Part shown: positions 43,271 to 56,129 of the stretch, in pieces
How positions within the stretch are numbered: position 1 is the stretch's first letter
How the letters are laid out: the number at the start of each line of letters is the position of its first letter
Assembly (NCBI RefSeq): GCF_037893015.1
Contig: NC_133666.1
Coordinates: forward strand, 620,911,156-620,975,155
Length of the DNA stretch: 64,000 bases
Reading direction: 5' to 3'
Source: Macrotis lagotis
Taxonomy: Eukaryota; Chordata; Mammalia; Peramelemorphia; Peramelidae
Made by a program: the position numbers and the translations under genes
Notes under the pieces: model-generated
What the model was told of the DNA's origin: nothing
Databases searched by the model: none
The model's input: only the letters and a program-made list of their open reading frames with translations

Positions 43271-43410
43271 TAAAAAATTTTTTTTATTTAAGACAAAGGG
43301 GTTGAGTGAAGGTCACACAGACAATTATTAAGTATCTGAGTCTGGATTTGAACTCAGGACTTTCTGACTTCAAGGGCTAATGTGCCATCCACTGTGCAAC
43401 TCAAGTCCTC
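43271..43410 (-). mobile_element. Old SINE, second of three in a row
   Basis: Shares GGACTTTCTGACTTCAAGGG with its left neighbour. The two may be the same subfamily or one a tandem copy of the other. Confidence 0.8.
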
Positions 43411-43427
43411 CTACATGTCTTTTAAAA

Positions 43428-43586
43428 AAAAATTTTTTTAGGGTTTTTTTTGCAAGGCAGATGGGATTAAGTGGCTGCCCAAGGCCACACAGCTAGGTAA
43501 TTATTAAGTGTCTGAGACCGGATTTGAACCCAGGTACTCCTGACTCCAGGGCCAGTGCTCTATCCACTGTGCCACCTAGCTGCCCC
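43428..43586 (-). mobile_element. Young SINE, third of three in a row
   Basis: Close to the family consensus (TCTGAGACCGGATTTGAACC), so inserted last. Confidence 0.88.
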
Positions 43587-44865
43587 TACATAAATCTTTA
43601 AAGGGGAGAGTACCTAGGTGGCTAAAGAGAGCAGGAAAACTCAAAACCATCATAGGTCTGGCTTTTCTCAAGTAGAAGAGCTAGTAGTACCAAGCAACTT
43701 AGTCCACCAGGGAAGGGAAGCATATCAACCCAGTGACCTGCTTAACTTTCTCCCACAGTGGAGTGACCTTTCAACCAGTTGAGCAAGAGAGGGACTTATC
43801 ATTTGGAGTTACTTTGCCCTCACTACTTGATGGTGACTCTTCAAAGAGAGAAAAGGACTCGGGAATTGAAAGTTTTCCCTTGACCCCCATATGTTCTCTG
43901 TATTGATTCCTCTCTCTGTGCTTTAAGTTTGATCCCACTTTCCCCAAGGACTATCTATAGACAGGGGGAAAAGTGTATCTTTATTTTCAGGAATGTATTG
44001 TCATTTTTGTCCTTATATCTTTTCAATAAATTCTTGTTTGTAAAAGCTAACTGATGTTAAATGGTTGATTTACTGGGAGGCATATTATATGAGGGCTGAT
44101 GAACAATAATAATAAAAATTCCAGCTCCTCAAGGTTAACCCTTGAAAGCTGAGGGGAACAATAATATCATTTCCTCTGGTAACCTGACCTGTCCTTGTTG
44201 GTAGGAGTTGGGAATAAAGTATAACTGATCACAGATTTTTCTCCTTCACAAAATCTCACCAATCTGTTTTCCCTCTGAAGAAGAAACGCTCCAAGGATGA
44301 GACCTCTTTTGTAGAAAAACCCATATATTAGAAGCTAGAGATGGAAAGGGTTATATGAAAGCAGGAGCTAGGGGCCTGTCTTGAATGAGCCCCCCCACTT
44401 CTCAGTTTTCATCATGGACATGAACTTCAAGCTTGGGGAGAAGCTGTGTGGATTCTAGCTCATCCTACAGTTTTCCCCAAGAAGGGCCCTTGGATGACAT
44501 TTGTCCTGAGCTTCTTGCCTCTATGAATCCAGGATAGGCTTATGCTATGTGATTTGGTACTTCTTTAAAATCCCTCAATGAGATTCCTTCTGTCTACCCA
44601 CTCCATCTCCACCCCACCTCCTACCTCCATAGCCAGCACAGGCCAAAGCTTGTTTCTGCTTTCCTGGCATCATCTCTATATGGCACTTCATCAGGAGTAG
44701 GACTGAAATGTGAGAAGGAAAGCCAAATTATAAAACCCTAGAGTCGGAAAAGACCTCAAAAGACTTTGAATGTGAGATGAAAAGGAATCATTCCCTACAG
44801 GATACCCAACAAGAAGACATCCAATTTCTGTTTGAAGACTTCAAATAAAGGAAAATTCACCATTT

Positions 44866-45545
44866 TTTTTAATTAAAAAAATATTTGTATTGTTAGTTTA
44901 TATTTTTTATATCTTACTTATTTCTGATTATTTCCCTCCTTCCATTCATTGAACTATCCTTGAAACAAAAACTAAAAAATAAAAAGGGGGGGGCAGCTAG
45001 GTGACACGGTGGATAGATAGAGCACTGGTCCTGGATTCAGGAGAACCTGAGTTTAAATGTGGCCTTAGACATTTGAGGCCTTGGGCAAGTCACTTAACCT
45101 GAATTCCCTCAACAAACAAATAAAGAAACAAAAAAGTAAAGAGAAAATACTATTGTTATATGGGATAGCTTTCTGAGAAGGGGAAGGATATAGGGGGAAA
45201 CTATGTTGCTGTAAAAGACAAAAGATATCAATAAAAACTTATTTTGAAAAAATTAAGAAGGAAAAAAAACAGTTCAGAAAATCAACCCACACATAAAATG
45301 TATCTGAAAGTATGACCAATGAAAAAGACATTTTCATTTCTTCCCTAGGACCAACTTCTGTCATTTTAATTATATACAATGTTCTTTTTGTTTTCACCAT
45401 TGCTATTGTTTATATTATTTTCCTGGTTTTACTTATTCCACTTGACTTCTAGCTATATAAACATTCCCATGCTTCTCTGAATTAAGATTTGTTTCTTACA
45501 GCATAGTAATACTCTATTGTATTCTTGCAGTGACTTTTTTTTTTG
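44866..45545 (-). mobile_element. L1 3' fragment inside a CR1/L3 repeat
   Basis: T-rich start, reverse L1 3' sequence to ATTCTTGCAGTGAC, interrupted by the SINE at 44990-45134. Confidence 0.65.
44990..45134 (+). mobile_element. SINE nested in L1
   Basis: Forward diverged copy (GGGCAGCTAGGTGACACGG) inside the L1 piece that itself interrupts a CR1/L3 repeat. Confidence 0.82.
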
Positions 45546-46110
45546 CCATTTCACACTGGTTGGACCCCCATCCTTATTTCCAACCCATCCAAGTTAAAAA
45601 CTTGTCCAAATCAGAAAGGTTCAACACTCTTCTACCTGCTTACATCAAGCTTAAATCTGCATTTTTGTAACTTTAGCTTGTTGCTCCTAGTTCTGTCCTC
45701 TGGAATCAAAATTTGAACACATCTCAGCCCTCTTCAATGGCACAGCTCTTTCCAACTACCTAAACACAGCTATTATGCCCCTTCCAAGGTTTTTCCTATC
45801 TCCAGGATAATTTTTCCTAGTTCCTTGACCTGTCTTCATTTGGCACGATCTCTGGTTATTTTATCATAGACATCCTATTTTAGAGAATCTAAAAACTGGA
45901 AATGTCCTGCTTAAAATGTGATGCTTGGAATCAAACACAATCTTGACATGATCTGGCCAAGGCAGATTGTTCAAGAACCACCATCTACCTAGATCTAGAC
46001 AATCTCTCTTAATGTATTCTAAAATGGAGGATCTTAGTTGTTTTTATTTTGTTTTGTTTTTAACTCTCCTATCATACTGTTTATTGTTTCATAGCTGTAT
46101 TTGTACAGGT

Positions 46111-46964
46111 GGTTGAAACTTATACCTTTATGACCTGAGTTTCAGACCAAGCCTAGGACATTTTGCATGACGTGACTACAAATTGTAGGAGGGAATGCTG
46201 AAGAAAGTTTACTTTTTTATTTGAGTAATGAACTGGGGTGGGAGATTGAGAGAGACACTCTTCTTTCTTCCAGAGAGGACACTGATGAGACCAAACTCTC
46301 TCTTGGGGCCTCACTCCAGATATTGGGAGAATGATAGATAAGACTCTGGAAATTTCAGAAGTTCCTCATTATATCCCTGATTTCCAGTTGCCTCTGAGTG
46401 ATATTAGGACCACTCTCTTCATTGTCATCTCATCCTGCTCATTCACAGTGCCTGGCAATAAATAAATGTTTATTTGTAGAACTCCTTTAAGGATTTAGAA
46501 TAAAGGTTACTTTCCTTGATTGTTCTCAAGAGGAAGGTTAACAGTTTATTCTTGGCCAGCTTAGCTTTCATCCACCAAAAGCAAAAGACAACTTCAAATA
46601 ATTACCAAACGCATTCATCCAAGCCAACAGTAAACAAAAATTAAGGAAGTTATACAGATTTGAGTAGATAAACAAGAGTAAGAGTAAATAAATTCTTTGA
46701 CTTAAGAGTGAGATAAAATCTTAGTTCATTGAAGGAGAAAATGACCTGGAAAAGTTTGCTCTTAACAGTCTCTGAGTTTATAAGGAATGAGAAAAAAGGA
46801 ACATATTAGGGGTCTAGCCTTCCCCACATAACTGTGGTCTTAGGGGCTTCCACTAACCTTTCAGAAGTTCCTTTCTCCCTCACCCCATCTTTTCTTTCTC
46901 CTTCTCCAATGTCTTTCCAATAAATGCAATGATGAGAGCTTAGCCTCTTTTAGCCATTCAGGAG
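46111..46964. other. Gene-less stretch
   Basis: A short L2-like tail near 46440-46480 (CAGTGCCTGGCAATAAATAA). Otherwise nothing recognised. Confidence 0.4.
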
Positions 46965-47062
46965 TCATGCGTCCCTTGCCCAGGGTCACAAGGATTTGAA
47001 TCCAGATTTATTGAGTCCAGGCCCAGTGCTCTATCCATTGCACTACCTACCAGGCCCACCAT
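46965..47062 (-). mobile_element. SINE/MIR fragment
   Basis: Reverse partial copy: TTGCCCAGGGTCACA through CAGTGCTCTATCCATTGCAC. Confidence 0.65.
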
Positions 47063-47249
47063 AGATAACATCTTACCTGTTCTTTCTCCAAATCCTTTGA
47101 AATTTGTTCTCCTAGTCTAGAGAGCATGTTAGATTATATCTGACTTTCTCTTCTTCTTCCACAACTTCAAAGATGGAGTGGTCATTTTTTTAAATAACAT
47201 TTTACTTTTTTCCAATTATACATAAAGATAATTTTTAACATTCATTTTT

Positions 47250-47359
47250 TTGTTTATAGACTAATTGTTTTTTTATTTATGGACTAATTAGGTTTTTTGT
47301 TTATGGACTAATTGTTTTTTTTGTTTGTTTATGAACTAATTGGGTTTTTTTGCTTATGG
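47250..47359 (+). repeat. Minisatellite, about 26-bp unit, four to five copies
   Basis: GTTTATGGACTAATTGTTTT-like units in tandem inside L1 sequence, flanked by direct repeats TAACATTCATTTTTT (about 47236-47250 and 47360-47374). Confidence 0.8.
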
Positions 47360-47592
47360 TAACATTCATTTTTTGAAAGAATTTGAGTCCAAATTTTTCT
47401 CCATCCCTCTCTGCCTTCTTCCCTTCCCAAGACAGCAAGCAATCTAATATAGGTTATACATATGTAATCATCATAAAAGAAGAAACAGAACAAAAGGAGA
47501 AAAATCATGAAAAAAAGTGAAAAATAATATGTTTCAATATGCATTCAGATTCTATCAGTTCTTTCTTAAGGATGGGGATATCATTTTCTCTC

Positions 47593-47784
47593 AAGAATTC
47601 TTTGGAATTGGGGGAAGCTAGGTGGTAAAGTGAATAGAACACCAGCCCTAGAGTCAGGAAGGCTGGAGTTCAAATTCAACCTCAGATACTTAATAATCAC
47701 CTAGCTATGTGACCTTGGGCAAGTCACTTAACCTCATTGCCTTGCAAAAAGAAAACAAAAAAAAAGAAGAATCTTTTGAAATTG
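47593..47784 (+). mobile_element. SINE nested in L1, with target duplication
   Basis: Body 47611-47766. Target copies AAGAATTCTTTGGAATTG and AAGAATCTTTTGAAATTG at 47593-47610 and 47767-47784. Confidence 0.88.
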
Positions 47785-48854
47785 TCTTGGATCATTGAAT
47801 TATGAGAAGACCTAAGTCAATCATGGTTGATCAACACACATTTTTACTACTACTGAGAACAATGTTCTGGTTCTGCTCACTTCACTCAACATCAGTTCAT
47901 ATAAATCTTTCCAGATTTTTCTAAAATTTGCCTGCTCATTATTTATTATAGCACAATAATATTCCATTACATTCATATATCACAGTTTGCCCAGCCATAC
48001 CTCAGTTGATAAACATCTCCTCAATTTCCAATTCTTTGCCACCACAAAAAGTTGCTATACATATTTTTATACATGTGAGTCCTTTCTCCTTTCTTATGAT
48101 CTCTTTGGGATATAGACCTAAGAGTGGTATTATTAGAACAAAGGGTATACACAATTTGATTGCCCTTTGGTCATTTACCCACAAGATTCTTATCATTTCT
48201 ACTTCAGCAATCAGATCCTCTTTGGGCAAACAAAACAAAAAAACCCCAGCAAATTGTAAAAGGAGTAACTGGTTTTTGACCCATTATCACTCTAGTGTAT
48301 TATAAGAGAATTTTTTTGGGGGAAGATTTTATATGGATATACCAGAACTAAATGATTATTGGCTTTTGCTATAGTGATAATCAACCACCATATAATTCAG
48401 CCAAGAACTATCAGTACTAGCTTGGCCAGATAGGGGCTGGCTGTAGTTTGAACTCAGGAAAATGAACCTCCCTCTGATAAGAGAACTTTACCTCTAGGGT
48501 AAGGTTGAATTGAATAAATAAATCAAATCAATTTACTCAATTTAAGGGACTAAAACAGGGAGAACACAGAATTGTTCTCTAGGTATGAAGAAAGCCTAAG
48601 CTCCTTGAATAAATCAGAATCTATTTGGGTAAGGAACTTGGTCATTCCATGAGTAGCTTGTGTGAATGCTTTTTTGAAAGTCAAGAAAGAGGAAGGACTG
48701 GACTGAAAAAGAGTTAGCAGCACAGGCGCAACTGACTTGGAGAAAACTAGACTGAACTGTGTTTGAAGAGGGAGAGAAATGAGAAAGGCTATTGCCCTTA
48801 TGGGCATCTTTTCTTGAAAAAGCCTGGGACTGCAAAGAGCAATAAAATAAACCA

Positions 48855-49565
48855 CAACTAGGTCTGTATCTCAAAATGATCATAAGAAAGTGTAAAAAAA
48901 ACCTTCATGTACAAAAATATTTATAGCAGCTTTTTTTTCTGTAGTGGTAAAGAATTGGAAATTGAGGGGAGACCCATCAATTGGGGAATGGCTGAAGAAA
49001 TTGTGGTATATGAATGTGATGGAACACTATTATTCTATAAGAAAGCATGAGGGATCAGACTTCAAAAAAGCCTGAAAAGACTTGTATGAACTGATGCTAG
49101 GTGAAGTGAGAACCGGAAGAACATTGTACACATTAACAGCAACATTGTATAATGTATAATTGTATAATGATCAGCAATGATGGACTTGCTCATCTCTGCA
49201 AAAATTAAAGACAATTCTATAGGACTTGTGACAGAAAACATCTGCAACTAGAGAAGGAACCATACTGAAGGCAGACCAAAAGTTATTGCTTTCAATTCAA
49301 TAAATTGCTTTCAATTTATACAATTTATTTTGTTTTATAATTTTTCCCTCATGACTTTTTTCCTTTTTTGTTCTGATTCTTCTTTTTACAACACGATAAA
49401 TATGGAAATATGTTTATCATAATTATACATTTATAACCTATATTAGATTGCTTTCTGTCAGGGAGAGGGGGAAGGGAAGAGAGGAAGGGAGAAAGTGTGA
49501 AACTCAAAACCTTACAAAAAAATGACTGTAGTTGGTAAAAAAAAAATTATTAATAATTAAATAAA
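48855..49565 (+). mobile_element. 5'-truncated L1 3' end
   Basis: Starts at CCACAACTAGGTCTGTATCTC in ORF2 C-terminal sequence, runs through TGGGGAATGGCTGAAGAAAT and the 3' UTR to an A-rich tail. Confidence 0.85.
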
Positions 49566-49678
49566 ACAAATTCTGAGTCTGATTCCCTCAGCTTTATTCC
49601 CCCTCCTCAAGAACTGAGGGAAGTTCCAAGAAAAACCTTAATATTTCTTCAATTTTTCCTTTCAAGAACTATTTATTA

Positions 49679-50457
49679 AGAATGGCTACATTCTGAGATC
49701 ACAATCCCTAAGAAATCAAATATACTCAGATGCTTCTTTACCCAATTGTTTCTGGTAATATGAATTTTGTTTCAACCTCAAAGAGGCAAAGAATTAGCAA
49801 GAGATAAATATAAATGTAAATTAAGGCAGAGAGCTAAACTGTTGCCTAAATGTTCAGAATTGTCCTCCCTGGGACCTCAGAGCAATTGTGATAAAATTCC
49901 TAACTTTTTGTTTAATATAAACCTAAAGAAGGGAATCATGGACCTGAGAGACTCAGGTTTAAAATGAGCTAATTATTGTAAGTATTTCATAGAACTTAGT
50001 GCTGATCTATAGAAGACAATCAATAAAGGGTCTCAATTTTTTTCTCCCTTTTCTCTGTTCAGGATAGAGCAGCATGCTACAGAGGAAGCCTTTGTTCCAG
50101 ATTCTTTATTTTCAACTATTTTACAGGATGTAAGTGGGAAGTTGTACATGCAAACAATCTCTTCCCCCTCAGGGGATGGCAGTTGACTGCCTTGGGGCAG
50201 AAGAACATGGGTGTTAAATGTGCTGGCTCACAACTTTCTATATACAGGTTAGTGATTAGAAACCTGATAGGAGAGTTTCCCAGATATGGAATTATCAGAG
50301 GCAAGGACAATGATAGACCTCTTACAGATACAGAGATGTGCTTGCCTATGTGATGCAAGAAGGAAATGTGGACAATATTCTTGAACTTCAACCTCCTGGA
50401 TGAAGTAGGAAGGATTTTGATTTCTTAGGGATTGTGATCTCAGAATGTAGCCATTCT
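49679..50457. repeat. 42-bp perfect inverted repeat, arms 695 bases apart
   Basis: Arms 49679-49720 and 50416-50457 are exact reverse complements (AGAATGGCTACATTCTGAGA and onward). Outside the arms TTTTCCTTTC and TTTTCCTTCT may be a weaker continuation. The inner 695 bases resemble no family I know. Confidence 0.95.
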
Positions 50458-51904
50458 TTGATCAGAGAAGGAAAATTTATCAGGGTAATGCTGGCCTTGG
50501 GTTTTGCCTTGTGAGTAATTCCAAGGTTCAAAGTTAAAAGGCTTGACTTCCTTAAATAAAAAAAAAAGGTGAGCCCCTGAGAGTTATCTCTTGGAGAAGG
50601 AAAAGGCTTACTCATTTGCCCCTGCAGCTAGAGGAATAGCAAAGGTTAAAGCTACAAAATGGGAGCAGACCAGAATTTTCTCATCTCTCCTTTCTCCCCC
50701 AGAAACACACTCCCATCTATTACAATGAGTCATTTGGAAAATGTAGTTCTAGTGCATAGGTACTTACTGTCTTGGCAGTTCCAAGTTTGCCTTTTAGAGA
50801 GAATAAAAACCAGAAGGGTTATTGTGAATCTTCAAGAGGCCAGGTAAGACTCCAGGGAAAGCTAAGGATTCACCAGAATGGTTGGCAACTCTGAGCTCAG
50901 TTCTCTCCAAATGGAACTGTTGTGAATTCTTTATGAGTCTATGACCTACTTTCCAGGAACCCCTTAGATCCTGGGCTCACATAGAATATCTTCAATCTAT
51001 GAGCTACCTCAGAAGGATCAATTTTTCTTTGTCTCATTATGAAATCGATATAAAAAAATTCCAAATAGGACTAATGCCTAGGTTCCCCAAATATGGTTTA
51101 AAAAGTCCCCCAATTCCTAGATAATCATTCAATGTAATAATATAGTTGTAAGATATGTAAGGTACATATAAGGTACATAAAAGGATGCCTTTGTTTCACT
51201 CCACAGAAAGCTCTCACATGAGACTATAAACATTTAAAAAAAACACATGAGTCACACAAAAAGATTCATAGCAGATATAGAAAACACATCAAGTTTTCAA
51301 AAGCTTATAAAGTCCTTCCAAAAGGCAATCATATTTTAGACTTGTTAAATGATCAGCTCTAATTCCTATCAGACCCATACTAACTTGATCACTTGTAATA
51401 AGGTCCAAGTCCCTTCGTTCTTGCAGTGATAAATATATTCACTGCTCTCTTTTTGTAATTATGAGCCTGTCTGCTTCCAACATGTGCTTCTACAAGAAAT
51501 CGACAATTACCACCAGTTAAACTCAGAGGCAAACTTACAGAACTCCCATGTAGTCTTGTCCTAATAGATATGCCCTAACATATATATGCATATATATACA
51601 CATATGTTTAGTATGTGTTCAGGGAAGACTAGTTATCTCTGTGGTGAGAGCTGACAAGCCTGTTCCAAGGCTGCTTTCCACCTACTCTCACCTGGGGCTC
51701 CAAGAAGCTGTATCATGTACAGCAGCCCCTGTCTTCTGTTTCATCAGATGAGCTAAACCAGGTTGAGGGTAACTGAGGGGTCTCAAACCTTTTAGTGCAA
51801 TTTATCCCAGCCATGTGAGGATTTCCCCTGGTGGAATGAGATGAGAACAATTTGTTCCAACAGACAAGAAGGTGGCTGAAGCAAGTGTTATAGAGCACTT
51901 AGAA
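49721..51904. other. Gene-less stretch
   Basis: Contains the inner part and right arm of the 42-bp inverted repeat. No gene or repeat family recognised elsewhere. Confidence 0.45.
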
Positions 51905-52830
51905 TTTGGTTAGACATCGAAGATGCCAAGGTCATCCACTGCATCTCAAGCCTAGCCAAGACAACTGGGAATGATTCTGTGAAGACTCTGGAAGTGAGAG
52001 TGATGATGACATTGAACCCCTGTGCCTCACTTAAATCCAATTTGGTGATGATGATGATGTTTGTCCTTCATTCTTTTTTTAATTTTTATTAAAGATCTTA
52101 TTTATTTTTGAGTTTTACAATTTTTCCCCTAATCTTACTTCCCTTCTCCCAACCCCCCACAGAAGGCAATTTGTCAGTCTTTACATTGTTTCCATGTTAT
52201 AAATTGATCCAAATTGAATGTGATGAGAGAGAAATCATATCCTTAAGAAAGAAACAAAGTATAAGAGATAACAAGATCAGACAATAAGATATCAGTTTAT
52301 TTTCTAAATTAAAGGAAATAGTCCTTGGACTGTTTTCAAACTCCACAATTCTTTCTCTGGATACAGATGGTATTCTCCATTGCAGACAGCCCCAAATTGT
52401 CCCTGATTGTTCACTGATGGAACGAGCATGTCCATCAAGGTTGATCATCGTCCCTATATTGCTGTTAGGGTAAACAGTGTTTTTCTGGTTCTGCTCATCT
52501 CACTCAGTTCATGCAAATCCCTACAGGCTTCCCTGAATTCCCATCCCTCCTGGTTTCTAATAGAACAATAGTGTTCCATGTTTGTCCTTCATTCTTGAAG
52601 AAGACCATGTCATCAGGGAGATAATACCATGACATGAGTTGGATTTGAGTGAACCTCACTTTCTCCTCTGGAGTCATCTAGTGACCAGATATGAATCAGG
52701 AGCATTGGAGATGACCCTCGATACAAGGCAATCAGGATTAAGGGACTTGCCCAAGGTCACACAGCTAGTAAGTATCTGAGGCCAGATTTGAATTCAAGTC
52801 CTGACTTGGCTCTTCCTTTTGCAACAACTA
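51905..52830 (+). mobile_element. RTE-linked SINE split by an L1 insertion
   Basis: Left part 51905-52056 (GACTCTGGAAGTGAGAGTGA), right part 52597-52830 (GAAGAAGACCATGTCATCAG through CACACAGCTAG). The right part matches 60340-60650. The gap is a reverse L1 piece with a 19-base target duplication. Confidence 0.75.
52057..52596 (-). mobile_element. Truncated L1 with 19-bp target duplication
   Basis: L1 3' end, reverse, 52076-52577. Exact direct repeats ATGTTTGTCCTTCATTCTT at 52057-52075 and 52578-52596. Confidence 0.88.
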
Positions 52831-53421
52831 ACTGCCCTTATTCACTCATCTCATTTTAACCTTTTTTACCTATCTTAAAATCCTGTGATGACAGGCAAGT
52901 GACAAAGAAGCAGGTACAGAAACTCTGAGAACCATAGTCACAAACTGCACACAGAGGACTTAGGACAAAGGATTATCTCACAGGAAGCAGCAGTAGGATT
53001 TGGCAGCATCCCAGGTATCTGAGCTGCCTTTTAAGGATGATACTGTTTACCTCCTAGTGTGATAAAGGGGCTAGAAAAGATTCCCTAAAAGTTGTCTGCT
53101 TTATCAACCTCCCAGATTGCCATAGCAGGTGGGGTTCCCACCCTGAGAACAAAACAGAAAAAAATTATAAAAATTTCCATTCACCATTGGTACATAGAAT
53201 GAGCACATATTCATAGACAACATAAAATCTAGTAGATCTGAAAGACAAAGAACTCTTGTTGCAAGAAAACTCACCAAGCATCTCAACCAAATAAATAGCA
53301 GCCCTGATGAAACAAGGCTGGCAAATGAAGGCCAGGTTACTGAAGTTGGAACTGGACATATGTTTTTCTGGAGTGGCCACAGTGAAGGGGGTATTGTGAA
53401 GCTGACATAGGCTTTACAATC

Positions 53422-53595
53422 AAAACTAATCTAGGGGTGGCTAGGTGGCACAGTGGATAAAGCACTGGCCCTGGAGTCAGGAGTACCTGGGTTCAAATCC
53501 GGTCTCAGACACTTAATAATTACCTAGCTGTGTGGCCTTGGGCAAGCCACTTAACCCCGTTTGCCTTGTAAAAACCTAAAAAAAAACCTAATCTA
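53422..53595 (+). mobile_element. Young SINE nested in the RTE-type LINE
   Basis: Body about 53435-53581. Target copies AAAACTAATCTAG and AAAACCTAATCTAG. Removing it rejoins the LINE endonuclease region. Confidence 0.92.
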
Positions 53596-55953
53596 GTCAA
53601 TAAGCTTGTATGTTTACCAAAAGGAGTTATCGACAGGTTCATGGCAATGTAGGAAACGCCAGGATAACACCATGCCACCATCATCAGTTCCTATGCTCCC
53701 ACCATGACTAACTGATGCAGTAGAAGAAAAATTTTACAAATACCTGGAGAACCTTATCATCAATATGCCAAAAGAGGAATAAACTTATAATTCTGGGTGA
53801 CTTTAATTCTAGAGTAGGCATAGACAGGCAGAGAATCCTTGGGAAGAATGGAGTTGGAAATGGCAACAGCAATGGTTATCTACTGAAGACTTGGGCATCT
53901 CATGACCTTCTCTTCAACAACACTGTCTTTCATTTATCTAAACAAAATAAATTTCACGGATGCACCCTGGCAGCAAAAACATTGGCATCTAAAATACTTT
54001 ATGGTTTTAAGAAGAGATAGACAGGAGGTGAGAGTCATGAAGGCAATATGTGGCAGAGCATTAGACTGATCATCGATTTATCATATCTTCTCCAAGCTAA
54101 GTTTTCATATTCAACAAAAGTGATAGCAAAAAACAAACCAAAAACCAACTATCAGAAGAATTAGTGCCAAGAGATTAGAGTGCTTCCATCTAACTTGAAA
54201 GGAAAGTTGCACCAAAGTGCAGCTGGCAACAGTGGAGCAGAAAAGGAGTGGGCATCTTTCAGAGATTTGGTATATGTCACTGCCTTTGATTATCTTGATC
54301 AGAACACTCATAGACATCAAGACTGGTTTGATGAAAATGATGGGGAAATACAGAAGCTACTAAATGAAAAAACAAGGATGCCACAGAGTTTACCAGCAGG
54401 ATAATTCATCCATCATTCTAAGAAGGCAGCATTTAATTCCATCACAAGTAAAGTATAAGCAAGGCTTAGGGAGATGCAGGATTCTTGACTCAGTAAGAAG
54501 GCAGACAAAATTCAGTTTTTATGCTGAAAGGAATAACCCAAAATGCTTTAATGATGCCCTGAACGCTATTCAGAGACCAAAATCCTATGGTGCATCTCAA
54601 CTTGTCAATGCTAATGGAGCCACATTGATTAGTGAGAAGGATATGATCCTAGAGAGCTAGACTGGACATTTCCATAATGTTCTTAACAGACCATCATCAA
54701 TCAATGCAGAAGTCATTGACTTTTTACTTCAGTTTAAAGTCAATCTTGCCCTAGTTGAAGTTCCAACTGAAAAAGAGATTTTGAATGTGGCAAAAAAACC
54801 TGGTGAGATTTACAAGGTGGGGGTTCATTGCTCATACAGAAGCTGACTGAAATTTTCTGGGTTTATGTGACAAGAGGAGGTTATCCCCCAGGAGTTCAAG
54901 GAGGCCTTTATTGTCCATTTTTATAAAGGAAAAGGGAATAGATTGTCCTGTGACAATCACAGGTGTGTTTCTCTTTTAGTCATTGCTGGCAAGATTCTTT
55001 CCAGAGTCCTCCTCATTAGGCTGATCCTTCATTTGGAAGATGATCATCTACCTGAAAGCCAGTGTAACTTCAGAAAGGGTCAAGATATGGTTGATATGGT
55101 ATTTGTTGCCCAATAACTCTAGGAGAAGTGCCAGGGGCAGAACAAAAATCTGTAAACAATATTTATAGAACTAAGACATTTGATACGAGCAGTTAGGAGT
55201 ATTTATGGAAAATTATGTCAAAATTTGGTTGCCCAGAGAAGTTCATCAGCATAGTACAACAATTCCACAATAGCATACTTACCTGGTCCTGGATAATGGA
55301 CAATGCTCTCATGCTTTCCCAGGCTCCAATGGAGTGAAACAAGGCTGTGTCTTTGCTCCTATGCTTTTTAGCATGATATTTACAGTCATGTTATCAAACA
55401 CCTTACTGAGGGTGAACATGGCATCAAGGTCAGCTCCCACACTCATCATTTCTTCAACTTGAAAAGGCCACAAGCTAAGATTAAAGTGGAGGGAGTGTTG
55501 GTATATCATTTTTGTTTGCAGATGATTAGACACTCAATGCAATCTCTGAAGCTGGGTTGCAATAAATTATGGATCAATTTTTTCCTTTTAGCTTTTGCTA
55601 ATTTTGGCCAAACATTTAACACAAAGAAAGCATAGGTATTCCATCAACCAGCACCACACCATCCATATGTAGAACCATCAATTACAGCAAATGGAAAAGT
55701 TTTAATTCCTGTGGATAAGTTCATTTACTTTGGCAATATACTTTCCAGAGACATATACATTAATAATTAATTTGATTCATTCATTGCCAGAACTAACTTA
55801 ATGTTTGGGAGACTGAGGGGAAAGTAAAGGAAAGAAGAGGTATTAGACTGACTACCAAACTGAAAGTCTGCAGAGCCATTGTGCTGACCTCATTGTTGTA
55901 TACCCATGAAACCTGGAAAGTATATGTCCCCAAGCCAGGAACTGAATCTGTTC

Positions 55954-56129
55954 CATTTGAATTTACTTTTTTTTTTTTGCAAGGCAAATGGGGTTACATG
56001 GCTTGCCCAAGGCCATACAGCTAGGTAATTATTAAGTGTCTGAGGCCGGATTTGAACCCAGGTACTCCTGACTCCAGGGCTGGTGCTTTATCCACTATGC
56101 CACCTAGCCGCCCCTCATTTGAATTTTCT
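55954..56129 (-). mobile_element. Young SINE nested in the RTE-type LINE
   Basis: Reverse copy, body about 55968-56115. Target copies CATTTGAATTTACT and CATTTGAATTTTCT. Confidence 0.92.

Larger units (their letters stand above)
44740..46110 (+). mobile_element. CR1/L3-type repeat split by L1
   Basis: Left part 44740-44865 (GACATCCAATTTCTGTTTGA). Right part about 45600-46110 (TTGTTGCTCCTAGTTCTGTC, GGATAATTTTTCCTAGTTCC, ATCTGGCCAAGGCAGA). Order and spacing match the CR1/L3 3' region seen at 12195-12540. Confidence 0.6.
47190..48200 (-). mobile_element. L1 3' end with inserted SINE and internal minisatellite
   Basis: Reverse L1 3' UTR and ORF2 end. Contains a TTTATGGACTAATTG minisatellite (47250-47359) and a SINE (47611-47766). 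Confidence 0.8.

Noticed and set aside
54180-54660. Two open frames resembling a small gene
   Set aside because: They are surviving pieces of the RTE-type LINE (QDWFDENDGEIQKLLNEK).
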